A stretch of 41,584 bases of DNA from CAZNHL01 sp964572965 (GCA_964572965.1 CAZNHL010000039.1:1-41584); one strand, 5' to 3'. Positions 8,424-17,323 are shown, counted from the first letter of the stretch. The notes: generated by a model from the letters alone, not told the origin. Numbers and translations: made by a program.

Positions 8424-9398
8424 CTACTTTTTCGTTTCCCATCTTTTTTCTCTCCATTGTTGCTGCTTTTCCTTATCCAGGAAAGTCCAGGCAACAATAC
8501 GGCTCACTTTTTGACCTTGTGTCATTTCAATGGTTTTTACCTCCAATGCACCAACTTTTTGTAAAGCACTGTATACTCTTGCCAGATTATCTTTCTTAGA
8601 CACCAATGTGGTAAACCAGAAGCTGCTGGTAGATATCAGAGCGCTTTCTTCAACCATACGCCAGATAAATTTGGACTCTCCTCCATCACACCAAAGCTCG
8701 TTGTTCTGGCCTCCAAAGTTAAGGATAGGATTTTCGCTGTCTTTAGGGTCGATCCCCAGGTTACGGGCTTTTTTGATGCCTACTTCTTTTGCTTCAGCAG
8801 CAGAAGAGTGGAAGGGGGGATTGCACATAGTGACATCAAAGACTTCGCCTGGCTTCATGATGTTTTTGAAAATGGCCGTTGAGTCTTTCTGATAACGGCA
8901 TTCAATAGCTTTTGAAATAGCTGCATTGGCCTGTATAGTATGTTTGGCTGTACGAATGGCTAATGGGTCAATGTCGGTTGCAATAAATTTCCATCCATAA
9001 GCCTGATGCCCAAGTATCGGATAAATACAGTTGGCACCGGTACCAATATCTAGTACTTTAACAGCAGATGGGAATATTCTACCATTACTTTCTGCCAATA
9101 AATCGGCTATATAGTGGATATAGTCAGCACGACCCGGAATAGGAGGGCAAAGGTAGTTTTTAGGGATATCCCATTGTGCAATGCCATAAAAATGTTTTAG
9201 CAATGCTTTGTTAAGTTGTTTTACAGCTTCCGGATTTGCAAAGTCGATAGACTTAACTTTGAATTTGTTAGTAACAACAAATGGAGCAAGTGCAGGGTTA
9301 GCCAGAATCAGTTCTTTGAAGTTATAAAGAGAACGATGAGGGTTTCTTGGATGTAAGCCTGATTTTTCGGCTATAGGAGTTTTTGATTGTTGGGTCAT
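8424..9398 (-). CDS. rlmF: 23S rRNA (adenine(1618)-N(6))-methyltransferase
   Basis: The 324-residue protein matches RlmF (YbiN), which makes m6A at position 1618 of 23S rRNA. The N-terminus (LHPRNPHRSLYNFKELI) is characteristic. SAM-binding motif I is VLDIGTGANCIYP (115-127), an acidic TDID follows, and the amino-methyltransferase catalytic motif NPPF is at 193-196 within CNPPFHSSAAEA. The start is ATG. An inverted repeat lies in its leader at 9412-9442. Confidence 0.93.
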   Translation of the reverse strand: MTQQSKTPIAEKSGLHPRNPHRSLYNFKELILANPALAPFVVTNKFKVKSIDFANPEAVKQLNKALLKHFYGIAQWDIPKNYLCPPIPGRADYIHYIADLLAESNGRIFPSAVKVLDIGTGANCIYPILGHQAYGWKFIATDIDPLAIRTAKHTIQANAAISKAIECRYQKDSTAIFKNIMKPGEVFDVTMCNPPFHSSAAEAKEVGIKKARNLGIDPKDSENPILNFGGQNNELWCDGGESKFIWRMVEESALISTSSFWFTTLVSKKDNLARVYSALQKVGALEVKTIEMTQGQKVSRIVAWTFLDKEKQQQWREKRWETKK

Positions 9399-9411
9399 TG
9401 TATTGCGTTGC

Positions 9412-9442
9412 TCCCAGTCTTTTGATTGAAGAACAACGCAAT
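9412..9442. repeat. Inverted repeat upstream of rlmF
   Basis: ATTGCGTTG (9412-9420) and CAACGCAAT (9434-9442) are perfect 9-base arms around a 13-base loop. It is 14 bases before the rlmF start, with no T-run, so a leader hairpin or operator is possible. Confidence 0.45.
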
Positions 9443-9478
9443 TTAGTGATTTATGCTCGATTTGTCTCTGAAACCAAC

Positions 9479-9865
9479 TTATCTTCTTTTGATTTCTTCC
9501 AGAATACTATTTAATTCTTTGCTTCTGTCATTAGTTAATTGAGTTTTGCAATTGTTATAAGAAACAGGTAATAAACTACCGTCTTTATAGAAGTATCTGA
9601 ATACTTCACAATGGTTGTCTCTTACAATAATCCAGTGTTTTTGTGACTCAACCACAGACTTTCTGGGTTCGGCTTCCAAAAGTGACGTTACTTGTTTGTA
9701 TAACCTTGTTAACTGATAATCTGCCTTTTCAAACTCAAGTTCTGAACAAGCATTCATATCAGCCTGTGACTTTGGGTTTTTACAATCAGGTTTAGTTTCA
9801 GTCTGAGCGTATCCGCTAATTGCTGTTGCAAGTAAAATAACAGATGTGATAATCAGTTTTCTCAT
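9479..9865 (-). CDS. LprI-like (DUF1311) periplasmic protein
   Basis: The 128-residue protein has a signal peptide (MRKLIITSVILLATAISGYA, then Q). The mature part has the DUF1311/LprI pattern: CKNPKSQADMNACSELEF, a helix with LTRLYKQV, SQKHWIIVRDNHC, and a last Cys in NNCKTQL. Four cysteines can form two disulfides. Family members include a mycobacterial lysozyme inhibitor; whether this one inhibits lysozyme is inference. It is a stand-alone gene on the minus strand. Confidence 0.8.
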   Translation of the reverse strand: MRKLIITSVILLATAISGYAQTETKPDCKNPKSQADMNACSELEFEKADYQLTRLYKQVTSLLEAEPRKSVVESQKHWIIVRDNHCEVFRYFYKDGSLLPVSYNNCKTQLTNDRSKELNSILEEIKRR

Positions 9866-9923
9866 GGATAAATAGAATAAATTCCGGCTAAATATACACA
9901 GTAAATTGGAAAGTAAATGTTAC

Positions 9924-10479
9924 TTAGTTTCTAGATAGCTTACGCGCTTCTATTATATCAAATCCGAAGCCCCCTTTTTTTACAGTGAAAGTAGCATAGT
10001 TAGCTTTTGTCAATTCCTGGTTGTCGTTCGAAAAGTTGATTTCCTTTTTAAGATCGTTAAAATATACAGTGACAGAGCTAGAACCTTTGCGTGCGTGTGA
10101 GATATAGCGTGAGTGNNNNNNNNNNTAGTTTTATTGTTCGCTGACTTTTGGAAGCAAACAGATCATTTGTTAAAAGAAAAGTGCCATTTGCAGTGCCACC
10201 GAATATAATAATAAACCAAAAGTAATGTCTGAAATAACTGAAGCCTTTACCATTTTGTTTCAACATAAAGTCTGATGTAATGAAAGCTCCGATAATTCCT
10301 ACGGAAAAAAATGATATCCAGAAGTATGTACTATCAATGATTGTGCTGTGGAGTTTTATCATTGAATAACAGGCCATAAAAAAACCAATGATAACAAAAA
10401 CGATTAGAAAACGGTATTTTCTTTTATCACTGTTTACTTTTTTACGAGCTGCTATTTTCCTTTTTTTTAGCTTGTTCAT
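9924..10479 (-). CDS. Membrane protein of the toxin-antitoxin operon (interrupted by a 10-N placeholder)
   Basis: I do not recognise the family. The first 118 residues have a very basic start (MNKLKKRKIAARKK) and three membrane segments (about 24-42, 50-70 and 84-104). After the N run, a second frame continues with HSRYISHARKG, VTVYFNDLKKEINF and a C-terminal FDIIEARKLSRN, ending at 9924. Removing the Ns joins the two frames exactly, giving about 181 residues. The start is 3 bases after the antitoxin stop, so it is the third gene of the HigBA operon. The C-terminal domain may be periplasmic or cytoplasmic. Confidence 0.7.
10116..10125. other. Assembly gap placeholder (10 N)
   Basis: Ten Ns inside a membrane-protein gene. 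The frames on the two sides differ with ten Ns but join in frame when the Ns are deleted. Confidence 0.95.
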
Positions 10480-10482
10480 TAA

Positions 10483-10944
10483 TTAGTCTTGTGAGCGCGA
10501 ATAGTTTTTGTTTTGTTCTGCAACTTTAGAGATCTCATCCCTTTCTGTTTGATATTCTTTTAAAATCAGCATGTATGGTTTGTTAAATGCTTCCTGTGAT
10601 ACTTTGAAATGGTCGGCGAGTTTACGGATAACTTCCTTGGATAAACCCTTTTTATAATGAAGTATATCCGATACCAATCCTTTACTGATACCTAGAATTT
10701 TAACCAGGTCTGCTGCTTTTAATTGATTCTCCTGCATGAGAATTTGTAAAAACTCAATTGGGTTCTGATCGGTGGTAAGTTTACTGTTTCTTGAATCCCA
10801 GTCTTCAATGAGTAATGTAAGCAAGTCGGCCTCGTCTTGTGTGGCATTGTTGATGACATTGCTTTCAAGTAGTTTTTCTAAAATGTTGCAGTAGTTATAA
10901 TACTGATTTTCAGAATTGATAACTTTATATTTTAGTGTTTCCAT
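10483..10944 (-). CDS. higA: HigA-type antitoxin, XRE-like helix-turn-helix
   Basis: The 153-residue protein has an N-terminal HigA-like region (METLKYKVINSENQYYNYC) and a helix-turn-helix at about 76-116 (LKAADLVKILGISKGLVSDI). It should bind and neutralise the toxin encoded just upstream and repress the operon. The ATG at 10944, 8 bases after the toxin stop, is preferred; a TTG at 10956 would overlap that stop. The toxin-first gene order is typical of HigBA. A membrane-protein gene begins 3 bases downstream. Confidence 0.88.
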   Translation of the reverse strand: METLKYKVINSENQYYNYCNILEKLLESNVINNATQDEADLLTLLIEDWDSRNSKLTTDQNPIEFLQILMQENQLKAADLVKILGISKGLVSDILHYKKGLSKEVIRKLADHFKVSQEAFNKPYMLILKEYQTERDEISKVAEQNKNYSRSQD

Positions 10945-10952
10945 AATGTGTT

Positions 10953-11285
10953 TCAATAGTTGTTGATTGTAAATTGTGTACCACTCTTACAAATCTTATC
11001 ATATTCAGCATGTGTCCCGATCCAGCAGACAAACAGATGTACTTGATGTTTACCAAATAGGTATTTGCAAATCATTCGATAGTTATTGCCTCCAATATTG
11101 AAGATAACTCTGTTTGAATCTCTGCCTAGTATATCAGCTGAGTTGAATGTTTTGATAATATCTTCTGGTTGATTCCAGTCTGCATGTTTTACAATTGCCA
11201 GCCATTGTGTGAATGAACTATGACTTCGGGCATTTCCTAAGACGAATGAGTCTATAGATAGCTGTTTGATTAAATGTACTTTCAT
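10953..11285 (-). CDS. higB: HigB-type toxin (RelE/HigB-like mRNA interferase)
   Basis: The 110-residue protein fits the HigB family of RelE-superfamily toxins, which cleave mRNA at the ribosome. NRVIFNIGGNNYRMICKYLF and the late HLFVCWIGTHAEYDKI motif are diagnostic. It starts with ATG and is followed by its antitoxin. A 10-base-arm palindrome lies 21-46 bases upstream of the start and may be both the terminator of the preceding gene and an operator for autoregulation. Confidence 0.9.
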   Translation of the reverse strand: MKVHLIKQLSIDSFVLGNARSHSSFTQWLAIVKHADWNQPEDIIKTFNSADILGRDSNRVIFNIGGNNYRMICKYLFGKHQVHLFVCWIGTHAEYDKICKSGTQFTINNY

Positions 11286-11306
11286 AAATGTACGAAAAAA
11301 GTATTT

Positions 11307-11331
11307 AAAAGTTCTCTTTTGGAGAACTTTT
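11307..11331 (-). terminator. Hairpin between the M1 peptidase and the HigBA operon
   Basis: AAAAGTTCTC (11307-11316) pairs with GAGAACTTTT (11322-11331) around a 5-base loop. It begins 4 bases past the peptidase stop, so a terminator is likely. It is also 21 bases upstream of higB and could act as an operator. Confidence 0.6.
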
Positions 11332-11335
11332 TTAT

Positions 11336-14300
11336 TTAAAAAGATCTATTGATGCTAACAACATACCTAAAGTCAAACATATTGTCAGTTGCTGCCGGCG
11401 CATTCAGGAACAAAGGCATGTCGAAACGTACTACAAGCGGCTTTATGTCATAAGGAGTGAATTTGATTGAAAGGGCAGTGCCTAAACCTGCATCCATGCG
11501 GAAAGGGGCAGCCTTCCATCCAGCGTTATCAACCGGTAATGCGAGCATCCCAAAGTCTCCAAAGAAATAAGTGTCCATTTTCAGGTATTGAGAAACTCTT
11601 TTGGGTTTGAACTTAATAAACTGGTCAAAATCAATTTCTGTGTTAAAACTGATACCGCTGCGCCCAATGTAGTTTGTATTTAACTTCCCTTCCTGAGTAT
11701 ATGGGTTTATGTAGCCTGCATAACCACGAAGGTTCAAGCCACCCCCATATTGAAAGTTGTTAGTGTTTAAGCCATAACCTGCCCAATCATAAGGAACAAT
11801 ACCGGCAGCTCTCGTGTATTTGTTGCCATACATTTCTTCAGGATTTCCTCCGGCTAGGTAAAGAGCGCTTTCAGTGGCAAAGTTTCCAAAACCGTATTGT
11901 CCGAAAAGTCTGTTTTTAAATTCAAATTTCTTCCAGTTGTGTGTGTGAAGTACTGTTAAGCTTACTTTTGAATAATTGAATTCAGATGCAATGCCTGGCA
12001 AACGTACATCAAGGCTGGTTTTAACATTACCTGTACTGTAGCCTACATTCCTTGTTACTCCTGCATTTACATAGCTATTAAGGCGCTGGATAGACCAATG
12101 ACCTGGTTGTACCAAGTAAAGACTGTCTGTTTGTTTTGGACGGTACATCATTTCGGCAGCTGCATAAACTGACCACCAGCGAGGGTTACGTGCATCTTGT
12201 TTCTGGAAAACTTTCTCTATAGAAACTCCCGGCTTGATCAGGCCTGCATTGTATGCAAAGTATTCTTTTATTGTTACGCGTTTGATTAATTGTGAAGCCC
12301 ATGCATTAACCCCGAAAGCCTGATTTTTGTTATAGGTGCCTTCCGGTAAATTGTATTGTCCTAAACGCGTATTGTACCAGCCAGTGATATGGTAGTTGCG
12401 TTTTCCGAAATAAGTACCATGTGCATGTAAGCCAACCTGAGTGCCATCAAAACTATTGTACCATACATCTGGTCTCCAATAATGTTGTGGAGTAGTCCAT
12501 GAAACTGTTCCGGGAACACGGTGGTCAAACTGGAACGGTTTACCCCATTTATCACCTTTATTGCATCCAAAGGTATTGTCCATCATATCAACATCGGCAA
12601 GTGTATGTGTACTGTCGATCTGAACCAATGACGGGAATTTGTCAAGTTCTGCTTTGAAGGTATATTCCGGTTGTAGTAAATCCCAGCCATACCATTTAGG
12701 AAGTACTGTCACAGAGCTATCCAGTGATTTTACAAACCAGGTATTAGGGATATGGTATTGTTGTTTTTTGCCATTAGACGTAATAGTGATATCAAGAGGC
12801 ATCTGCATACGCCCTTTGCGGATAATTGTGATTTTGTATTGCTTTGTGCCTTTTACTTTTCTGATACGCTTTATACCATAATCAATAGTTTTGGTTGTCT
12901 CTAACCATTGATCAAAAAACCAGTTCAAATCTACCTGAGTATATTCTATGATAGACTGACGGAAATCTTCGGGATAGGGGTGGCACATTTTCCATTTGTT
13001 GAAATAGTGCTTCATGGCACTTAGAAAAAGAGTGTCACCCAATACATAACGCAGGTTATAAAGCATTACCCCGGTTTTGTAGTAAACCAGTCCATAACTT
13101 CCACCATGTCTGATTGCTCCATTAAAGCCTGATGAATGCGTATTTAAAGGCTCATCACCACCAATGTCTACGGTTTTAAGGTAAGGGTAATAGAGGTTGT
13201 CATAACGGTTAATTAAAGCGGGCAGGTGTTTTTCAACATATTTGCTTTTTGACAAACGGTCACGTTCAGCTCCGGTTAGCTTGTCCATACTCCAGGTAGT
13301 AATGAATTGAGTGAACCCTTCATCCAGAAACGCACGATAAGTTTCATTGCTGCCCACCATTCCATAAAACCACATATGGCCGATTTCATGAGCTAATAAG
13401 CTTTGGTGATTTGGGTATGTGCCATTGTCAAGTGTCAGCATCGGATATTCCATGCCGTCTTTCGCATCGGCTACAATAATTTTGGGCCAGGCATACATCC
13501 CGAAATCCCTGGAATAAGTTTTAATGACATTGGCAGCAAAATTGGCCGACTCCTGCCATTTAGAGGCATTAGGTTCCTGAGCAAGACTAATACACTTAAT
13601 TCCATTCCAGTCTACTTCTCCGATTCGGTAAAGAGGGTCTGCTGTAAAGGCAAAGTTATGAACATTGTAAGCATAAAATTTCCATGTTTTAGATTCGCCT
13701 TTCACTCTTGGGATAATGACAGACGAGGCTGAGCCCCAGGGTTTTGTTTTGAAGTTACTGATATCAAGCTTTTGGCGAAGAGTATCAGGTAAAACTTCTG
13801 AACGGTTCATTAGATCTCCGGTTGCTTCTACTATATAATCATTTGGAAATGAGATTTCTATATCGAAAGACCCGAAGTTATTATAGAATTCTTTGTCAAG
13901 GTGTTGATCTGTTGTCCAGCCGAATTTTGCATCATAAACGCAGATTTGAGGATACCAGTGTACACCGTCAAATTGTTTAAAACCATAACTGTCAAATGTT
14001 TTACCGCGACGGCGCATACTACCGCCTCCGTCAAAGTAGTTTTTAAACTGGCAGGTAACTACAAGCGAATCTCCGGCCTGTAATGGTTTTACCAAATCTA
14101 CACGCATGATAGTATTATCAAGAGTGATTTTGGCAGGAGCAGCATCATTTACCAGAAGGTTTGCAACAGGTATTCCCAAGCCTTGTACTTCGTATTTGCC
14201 AAATTTGGGAGTTATGTGATTATTACGTGTCAGGTTGTCGTAATAAGAACCTGGTTGGAAAGCGTTTTCATTTAAATGAAAATAAAGCTCTTTTAACGCA

Positions 14301-14545
14301 AAGGGTGAGTTATTGTAATAAGTAAGTTTATAAAAATCGGCCGTAAGGATCCCTGTAGAATCATCTAATGATGCTTTAATTTCATAAGCGACATCCTGCT
14401 GCCAATAATCTGCGCGTGGCATACGGTGTTTCCAGTAATAAGGGTTTTCTATGCTTCTGTATGGAACTTTGCTTATTGTTTGTCCATCACTATAAAAACT
14501 AATAAGAAGAGGAATTGCTAAAAAGAATCTGAGTAACTTTACCAT
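11336..14545 (-). CDS. Large M1-family metallopeptidase, exported, with long C-terminal extension
   Basis: The 1069-residue protein has an N-terminal signal peptide (LLRFFLAIPLLISFYSDGQ). The M1 zinc site HEIGH (386-390) and the third ligand E409 (HExxH-x18-E) are intact. M1 enzymes are aminopeptidases, but the GxMEN exopeptidase motif is here GMEYP, so the specificity is uncertain. Residues after about 620 form an extra 450-residue region rich in aromatic/alternating segments with VRFDMPLF near the end, resembling outer-membrane barrel strands. The protein is probably cell-surface associated. It is downstream of a small lipoprotein gene. Confidence 0.88.
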   Translation of the reverse strand: MVKLLRFFLAIPLLISFYSDGQTISKVPYRSIENPYYWKHRMPRADYWQQDVAYEIKASLDDSTGILTADFYKLTYYNNSPFALKELYFHLNENAFQPGSYYDNLTRNNHITPKFGKYEVQGLGIPVANLLVNDAAPAKITLDNTIMRVDLVKPLQAGDSLVVTCQFKNYFDGGGSMRRRGKTFDSYGFKQFDGVHWYPQICVYDAKFGWTTDQHLDKEFYNNFGSFDIEISFPNDYIVEATGDLMNRSEVLPDTLRQKLDISNFKTKPWGSASSVIIPRVKGESKTWKFYAYNVHNFAFTADPLYRIGEVDWNGIKCISLAQEPNASKWQESANFAANVIKTYSRDFGMYAWPKIIVADAKDGMEYPMLTLDNGTYPNHQSLLAHEIGHMWFYGMVGSNETYRAFLDEGFTQFITTWSMDKLTGAERDRLSKSKYVEKHLPALINRYDNLYYPYLKTVDIGGDEPLNTHSSGFNGAIRHGGSYGLVYYKTGVMLYNLRYVLGDTLFLSAMKHYFNKWKMCHPYPEDFRQSIIEYTQVDLNWFFDQWLETTKTIDYGIKRIRKVKGTKQYKITIIRKGRMQMPLDITITSNGKKQQYHIPNTWFVKSLDSSVTVLPKWYGWDLLQPEYTFKAELDKFPSLVQIDSTHTLADVDMMDNTFGCNKGDKWGKPFQFDHRVPGTVSWTTPQHYWRPDVWYNSFDGTQVGLHAHGTYFGKRNYHITGWYNTRLGQYNLPEGTYNKNQAFGVNAWASQLIKRVTIKEYFAYNAGLIKPGVSIEKVFQKQDARNPRWWSVYAAAEMMYRPKQTDSLYLVQPGHWSIQRLNSYVNAGVTRNVGYSTGNVKTSLDVRLPGIASEFNYSKVSLTVLHTHNWKKFEFKNRLFGQYGFGNFATESALYLAGGNPEEMYGNKYTRAAGIVPYDWAGYGLNTNNFQYGGGLNLRGYAGYINPYTQEGKLNTNYIGRSGISFNTEIDFDQFIKFKPKRVSQYLKMDTYFFGDFGMLALPVDNAGWKAAPFRMDAGLGTALSIKFTPYDIKPLVVRFDMPLFLNAPAATDNMFDFRYVVSINRSF

Positions 14546-14557
14546 AGTTCAAAAATA

Positions 14558-14594
14558 AAAAATGACGGCTAATATAAAGTATAACCGTCATTTT
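14558..14594 (-). terminator. Terminator of the small lipoprotein gene
   Basis: AAAATGACGG (14558-14567) pairs with CCGTCATTTT (14585-14594). On the minus strand the stem is followed by a T-rich run to about 14551. It sits just upstream of the peptidase start, so it might also attenuate that gene. Confidence 0.7.
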
Positions 14595-14615
14595 ATTTAA
14601 AAGGAATTTTTATGA

Positions 14616-14735
14616 TTAATGGCGTTTCATCTTCTTTGGTTTAGACGGCTGCCACGATTGACTATTGTGGCCGGAAGCCTGGCAGGCATACATAAATGCC
14701 GTTACTGATAGTAGTATAATTGCTTTTTTAATCAT
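14616..14735 (-). CDS. Small lipoprotein (39 residues)
   Basis: A short reading frame starts with ATG at 14735 and ends with TAA at 14616. It reads MIKKAIILLSVTAFMYAC, a classic lipoprotein signal with the lipid-modified cysteine at C18 (lipobox FMYAC). The mature part is only 22 residues, rich in Ser, Gln, Pro and Lys, ending KPKKMKRH. It should be lipidated and held in a membrane. A terminator follows directly. The function is unknown; it resembles very short lipoproteins that are often missed by gene finders. Confidence 0.72.
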   Translation of the reverse strand: MIKKAIILLSVTAFMYACQASGHNSQSWQPSKPKKMKRH

Positions 14736-14765
14736 AAATATGTTGGGTTATGTGCTTAATTTCTA

Positions 14766-15290
14766 ATGTCAAAATACGCGTTAAAAATAGAAAATAAAAA
14801 AGATTCTGTCGAAAAAAGAGATTTTTGGGTCGGTTATCTGAAAGACAACCTGCTTGAACAGTCTGCGCGCCTAGTAAAATCAGAGCTGAAAGTTCCGGCT
14901 TTTGTGTTTTATGCTCAATTAATTGAGTTGTTTGGTGTGTTTTTTGACAATAAGCCATTACGTGTAAAAGAACAGGCCAGGAAACGATTCAATCAGGCAA
15001 TTGTTAATCTTTTTTCGAAGGAATATGTTGCATTAAATCATGCGGATTGGCTCTATTTGAATTACCGCTGTAGTATGATCCATGCTTTGCTGCCTTCTCC
15101 ATTTGTAATACTACTTACTCAAAAAGAGGTTAGCGGGACTAATTATAAACATTTGCAAAAACTGCCGTCAGGGAAGCTTGTGTTGGTTCTGGAAGATTTA
15201 CAGCAAGATGTAGAAAAAGCCCTGACAGATCTGGTTTTTATGCTGGAAAATGAAGAGGTTGCTCCCAAGGAAACGGGTTTGCTTAATTGA
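14766..15290 (+). CDS. Unknown soluble protein with an R-x4-H (HEPN-like) motif
   Basis: The 174-residue protein has no signal peptide or membrane segment and appears mostly helical. RCSMIH at 101-106 inside YLNYRCSMIHALLPS matches the R-x4-H signature of HEPN RNases, with helices before and after. A HEPN assignment is inference; a chance motif is possible. The start is ATG, 30 bases from the divergent small lipoprotein gene. Its last 8 bases overlap the convergent outer-membrane protein gene. Confidence 0.72.
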   Translation: MSKYALKIENKKDSVEKRDFWVGYLKDNLLEQSARLVKSELKVPAFVFYAQLIELFGVFFDNKPLRVKEQARKRFNQAIVNLFSKEYVALNHADWLYLNYRCSMIHALLPSPFVILLTQKEVSGTNYKHLQKLPSGKLVLVLEDLQQDVEKALTDLVFMLENEEVAPKETGLLN

Positions 15291-17247
15291 AAATGATTGG
15301 GTCTGGTTTTGAAGGAACCAGATCGTAGAACTGGTCATTTAAAGTTCCTGAAGGATTAAAGGCTGGGTTCCATCCATCAATATTTTCTTTTAAATAATAG
15401 AAGCCTATACCTAAAGAAAAACTACCGGTAACAAAGCGGTCATTTCTTATATAAAGATTGATACCATAAGTCTGATATGGTTTACTAAAATCAAAGCTTT
15501 TTTCTGCCGTGCTATGGAACCCCACTGCTGCAAATATTACCGGAACAAACCTGAAACCAATAATTCTGAGCGGGGATACCATTGCTATTTGGTTTGATAA
15601 TGAAATACGGCCATTGTTTCTGTAGATGCCTGCATTATTTCCAAACATAGCGCCGTTGGTATTGAGATTGGTCTGTTGCCTGTAAAACAGATCTTGTCCT
15701 AATACCATTAAGGCTGTTGTGTAATTTCTGATAAGCCACAAACCCGGAGTGAATTTTCTTGAAATAACTCTGGTACTGAGATTAAGGACTGGCTTATAGG
15801 CATGCGTTGCGTCAAACTGGGTTCCAAACTGGACAGAATAATCCATGTACCAGCGTTTATAAATAAAGTTCCCCCATGAACATGACATAGAACCATACCA
15901 GTATCTGTAAAACTCGTAAAAGTTATAACCAATCTGAATATTAAGGTTATAGCCAACAGGAACGTCTTCTGTTCGTCCTAATTTATAGAAATAGGTTTCT
16001 TTGATATACCGACGTTTTGAAATACCAACTAAACCGATTATCTGGTCATAATTTCCATATTGTAAAGAGGTGTCATAAGGAAGAGCCGGACGTTCCAGAT
16101 AATTCCTTTTATAATACCTTACACCTGTTAATAAACGAGGATCGTGCTCGTTAAATTTTTTTTTAGGATGAAGGGAAAAACTTCGTATCAGCCATGAATC
16201 AAAGTTTTGGTAAGTGACCGGATAATAAGTATAAGTCGTGTCTGCTCGGTTGTATGTAACAAATTGTTGGTCATTATGGCTCAATTCAATACCATAAGCC
16301 CATTTTGTAATGGCAGAAACTAATCCCTTGCTGATATTTAGCACTCTGCTTTGGTTATTTTCTGGCTTCATTACATACCTGAAAGAAGAAACGATATAGG
16401 TATTGCCGATTGGCGGTGCCTGATAATAAATTTCCCGGGCATCTCTGACAGGGCTTGTCGGCTGATACCTGTCAGAAATTTTTAATTGTTGCCCCATTCC
16501 AAGTAAGTTATTATCGCCATATGCAATAGGTAGGGGGTAACTAGGATCTACCTGTATAAATATTGACCAAAGGTCTTGTGCAACCACAATAACATCAATA
16601 GTGTCGTTACCGGTATTCCCTTTTTGAATATTTATTCTACTGTCCCGTAAGAACGGTAAGCGGCGAAGAAGACGTTCTGAGTCCTTTAACCGGAAAAAGT
16701 CAAGTGCATCACCTTGTTTGAATAGCAAAATAGATTTTATTAGTAACTTTTGGGTGTTTAAGTGCATGTCGTTACCAAATTTTTCCAGTTGAATTCCTTT
16801 GTTGGGAGGGCGTTGCTCCGGATGGTCAACGTCGGTTCCAAATGGAGAAAGGCTGACAATTTTGATTGAACCTATTATTTTGCCTTCAAACTGTTCTCTC
16901 AGATCTGCTGTTTCTTCCGGAGTTGCATCGAAATCCTCTTGTGGTGAGTTGACAACCAGAGCATTATATACCAATTTGTAAACAATGTTAGTATTTGATT
17001 TATGTTCAAGATATTGATAAAATCTGATCGAATCGTTAATACGGTCAAGCTCTCTTACATATCTTCTATGCTGGACTACACGGGTTTTACTTATCGAGTC
17101 TTGCTCGTGTATAATTTTATGTTTAGGTAAAGGCGGTAGGTGAATTAATGAATGTTTATGTTGTAACCCGCTTGAATCTATTACTGATTGCGCATGCACT
17201 ATTACTGATGAAAAAAAAAGTAATAATATGGTGCAAAAAATACGCAT
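15283..17247 (-). CDS. BamA/Omp85-like outer-membrane protein
   Basis: The 654-residue protein has a signal peptide (FCTILLLFFSSVIVHAQ). Residues about 120-225 look like a POTRA-type segment: GKIIGSIKIVSLSPFG, then NTQKLLIKSILLFKQGD and LRRLPFLRDSRINI. This is the standard Omp85 motif order. The rest is rich in alternating aromatic strands, fitting a beta-barrel. It probably inserts or transports proteins or lipids at the outer membrane, but its client is unknown. It starts with ATG and overlaps the convergent gene at its 3' end by 8 bases. Confidence 0.8.
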   Translation of the reverse strand: MRIFCTILLLFFSSVIVHAQSVIDSSGLQHKHSLIHLPPLPKHKIIHEQDSISKTRVVQHRRYVRELDRINDSIRFYQYLEHKSNTNIVYKLVYNALVVNSPQEDFDATPEETADLREQFEGKIIGSIKIVSLSPFGTDVDHPEQRPPNKGIQLEKFGNDMHLNTQKLLIKSILLFKQGDALDFFRLKDSERLLRRLPFLRDSRINIQKGNTGNDTIDVIVVAQDLWSIFIQVDPSYPLPIAYGDNNLLGMGQQLKISDRYQPTSPVRDAREIYYQAPPIGNTYIVSSFRYVMKPENNQSRVLNISKGLVSAITKWAYGIELSHNDQQFVTYNRADTTYTYYPVTYQNFDSWLIRSFSLHPKKKFNEHDPRLLTGVRYYKRNYLERPALPYDTSLQYGNYDQIIGLVGISKRRYIKETYFYKLGRTEDVPVGYNLNIQIGYNFYEFYRYWYGSMSCSWGNFIYKRWYMDYSVQFGTQFDATHAYKPVLNLSTRVISRKFTPGLWLIRNYTTALMVLGQDLFYRQQTNLNTNGAMFGNNAGIYRNNGRISLSNQIAMVSPLRIIGFRFVPVIFAAVGFHSTAEKSFDFSKPYQTYGINLYIRNDRFVTGSFSLGIGFYYLKENIDGWNPAFNPSGTLNDQFYDLVPSKPDPIIFN

Positions 17248-17301
17248 TAAAGAACTTAAAAAGGTTTATAATTAAATATACGGGAAAAGCCACACAAAAG
17301 A

Positions 17302-17323
17302 AAAGGCCCTGACAAGGGCCTTT
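17302..17323 (-). terminator. Rho-independent hairpin between the Omp85-like gene and the SDR gene
   Basis: AAAGGCCCT (17302-17310) and AGGGCCTTT (17315-17323) form a 9-bp stem with a GACA loop. The minus strand has a T-rich run after it. It ends the SDR epimerase transcript. Confidence 0.82.

Noticed and set aside
14550..14557. TATTTTTG as a -7 element of the M1 peptidase
   Set aside because: It is the T-run of the lipoprotein terminator and has no -33 partner.
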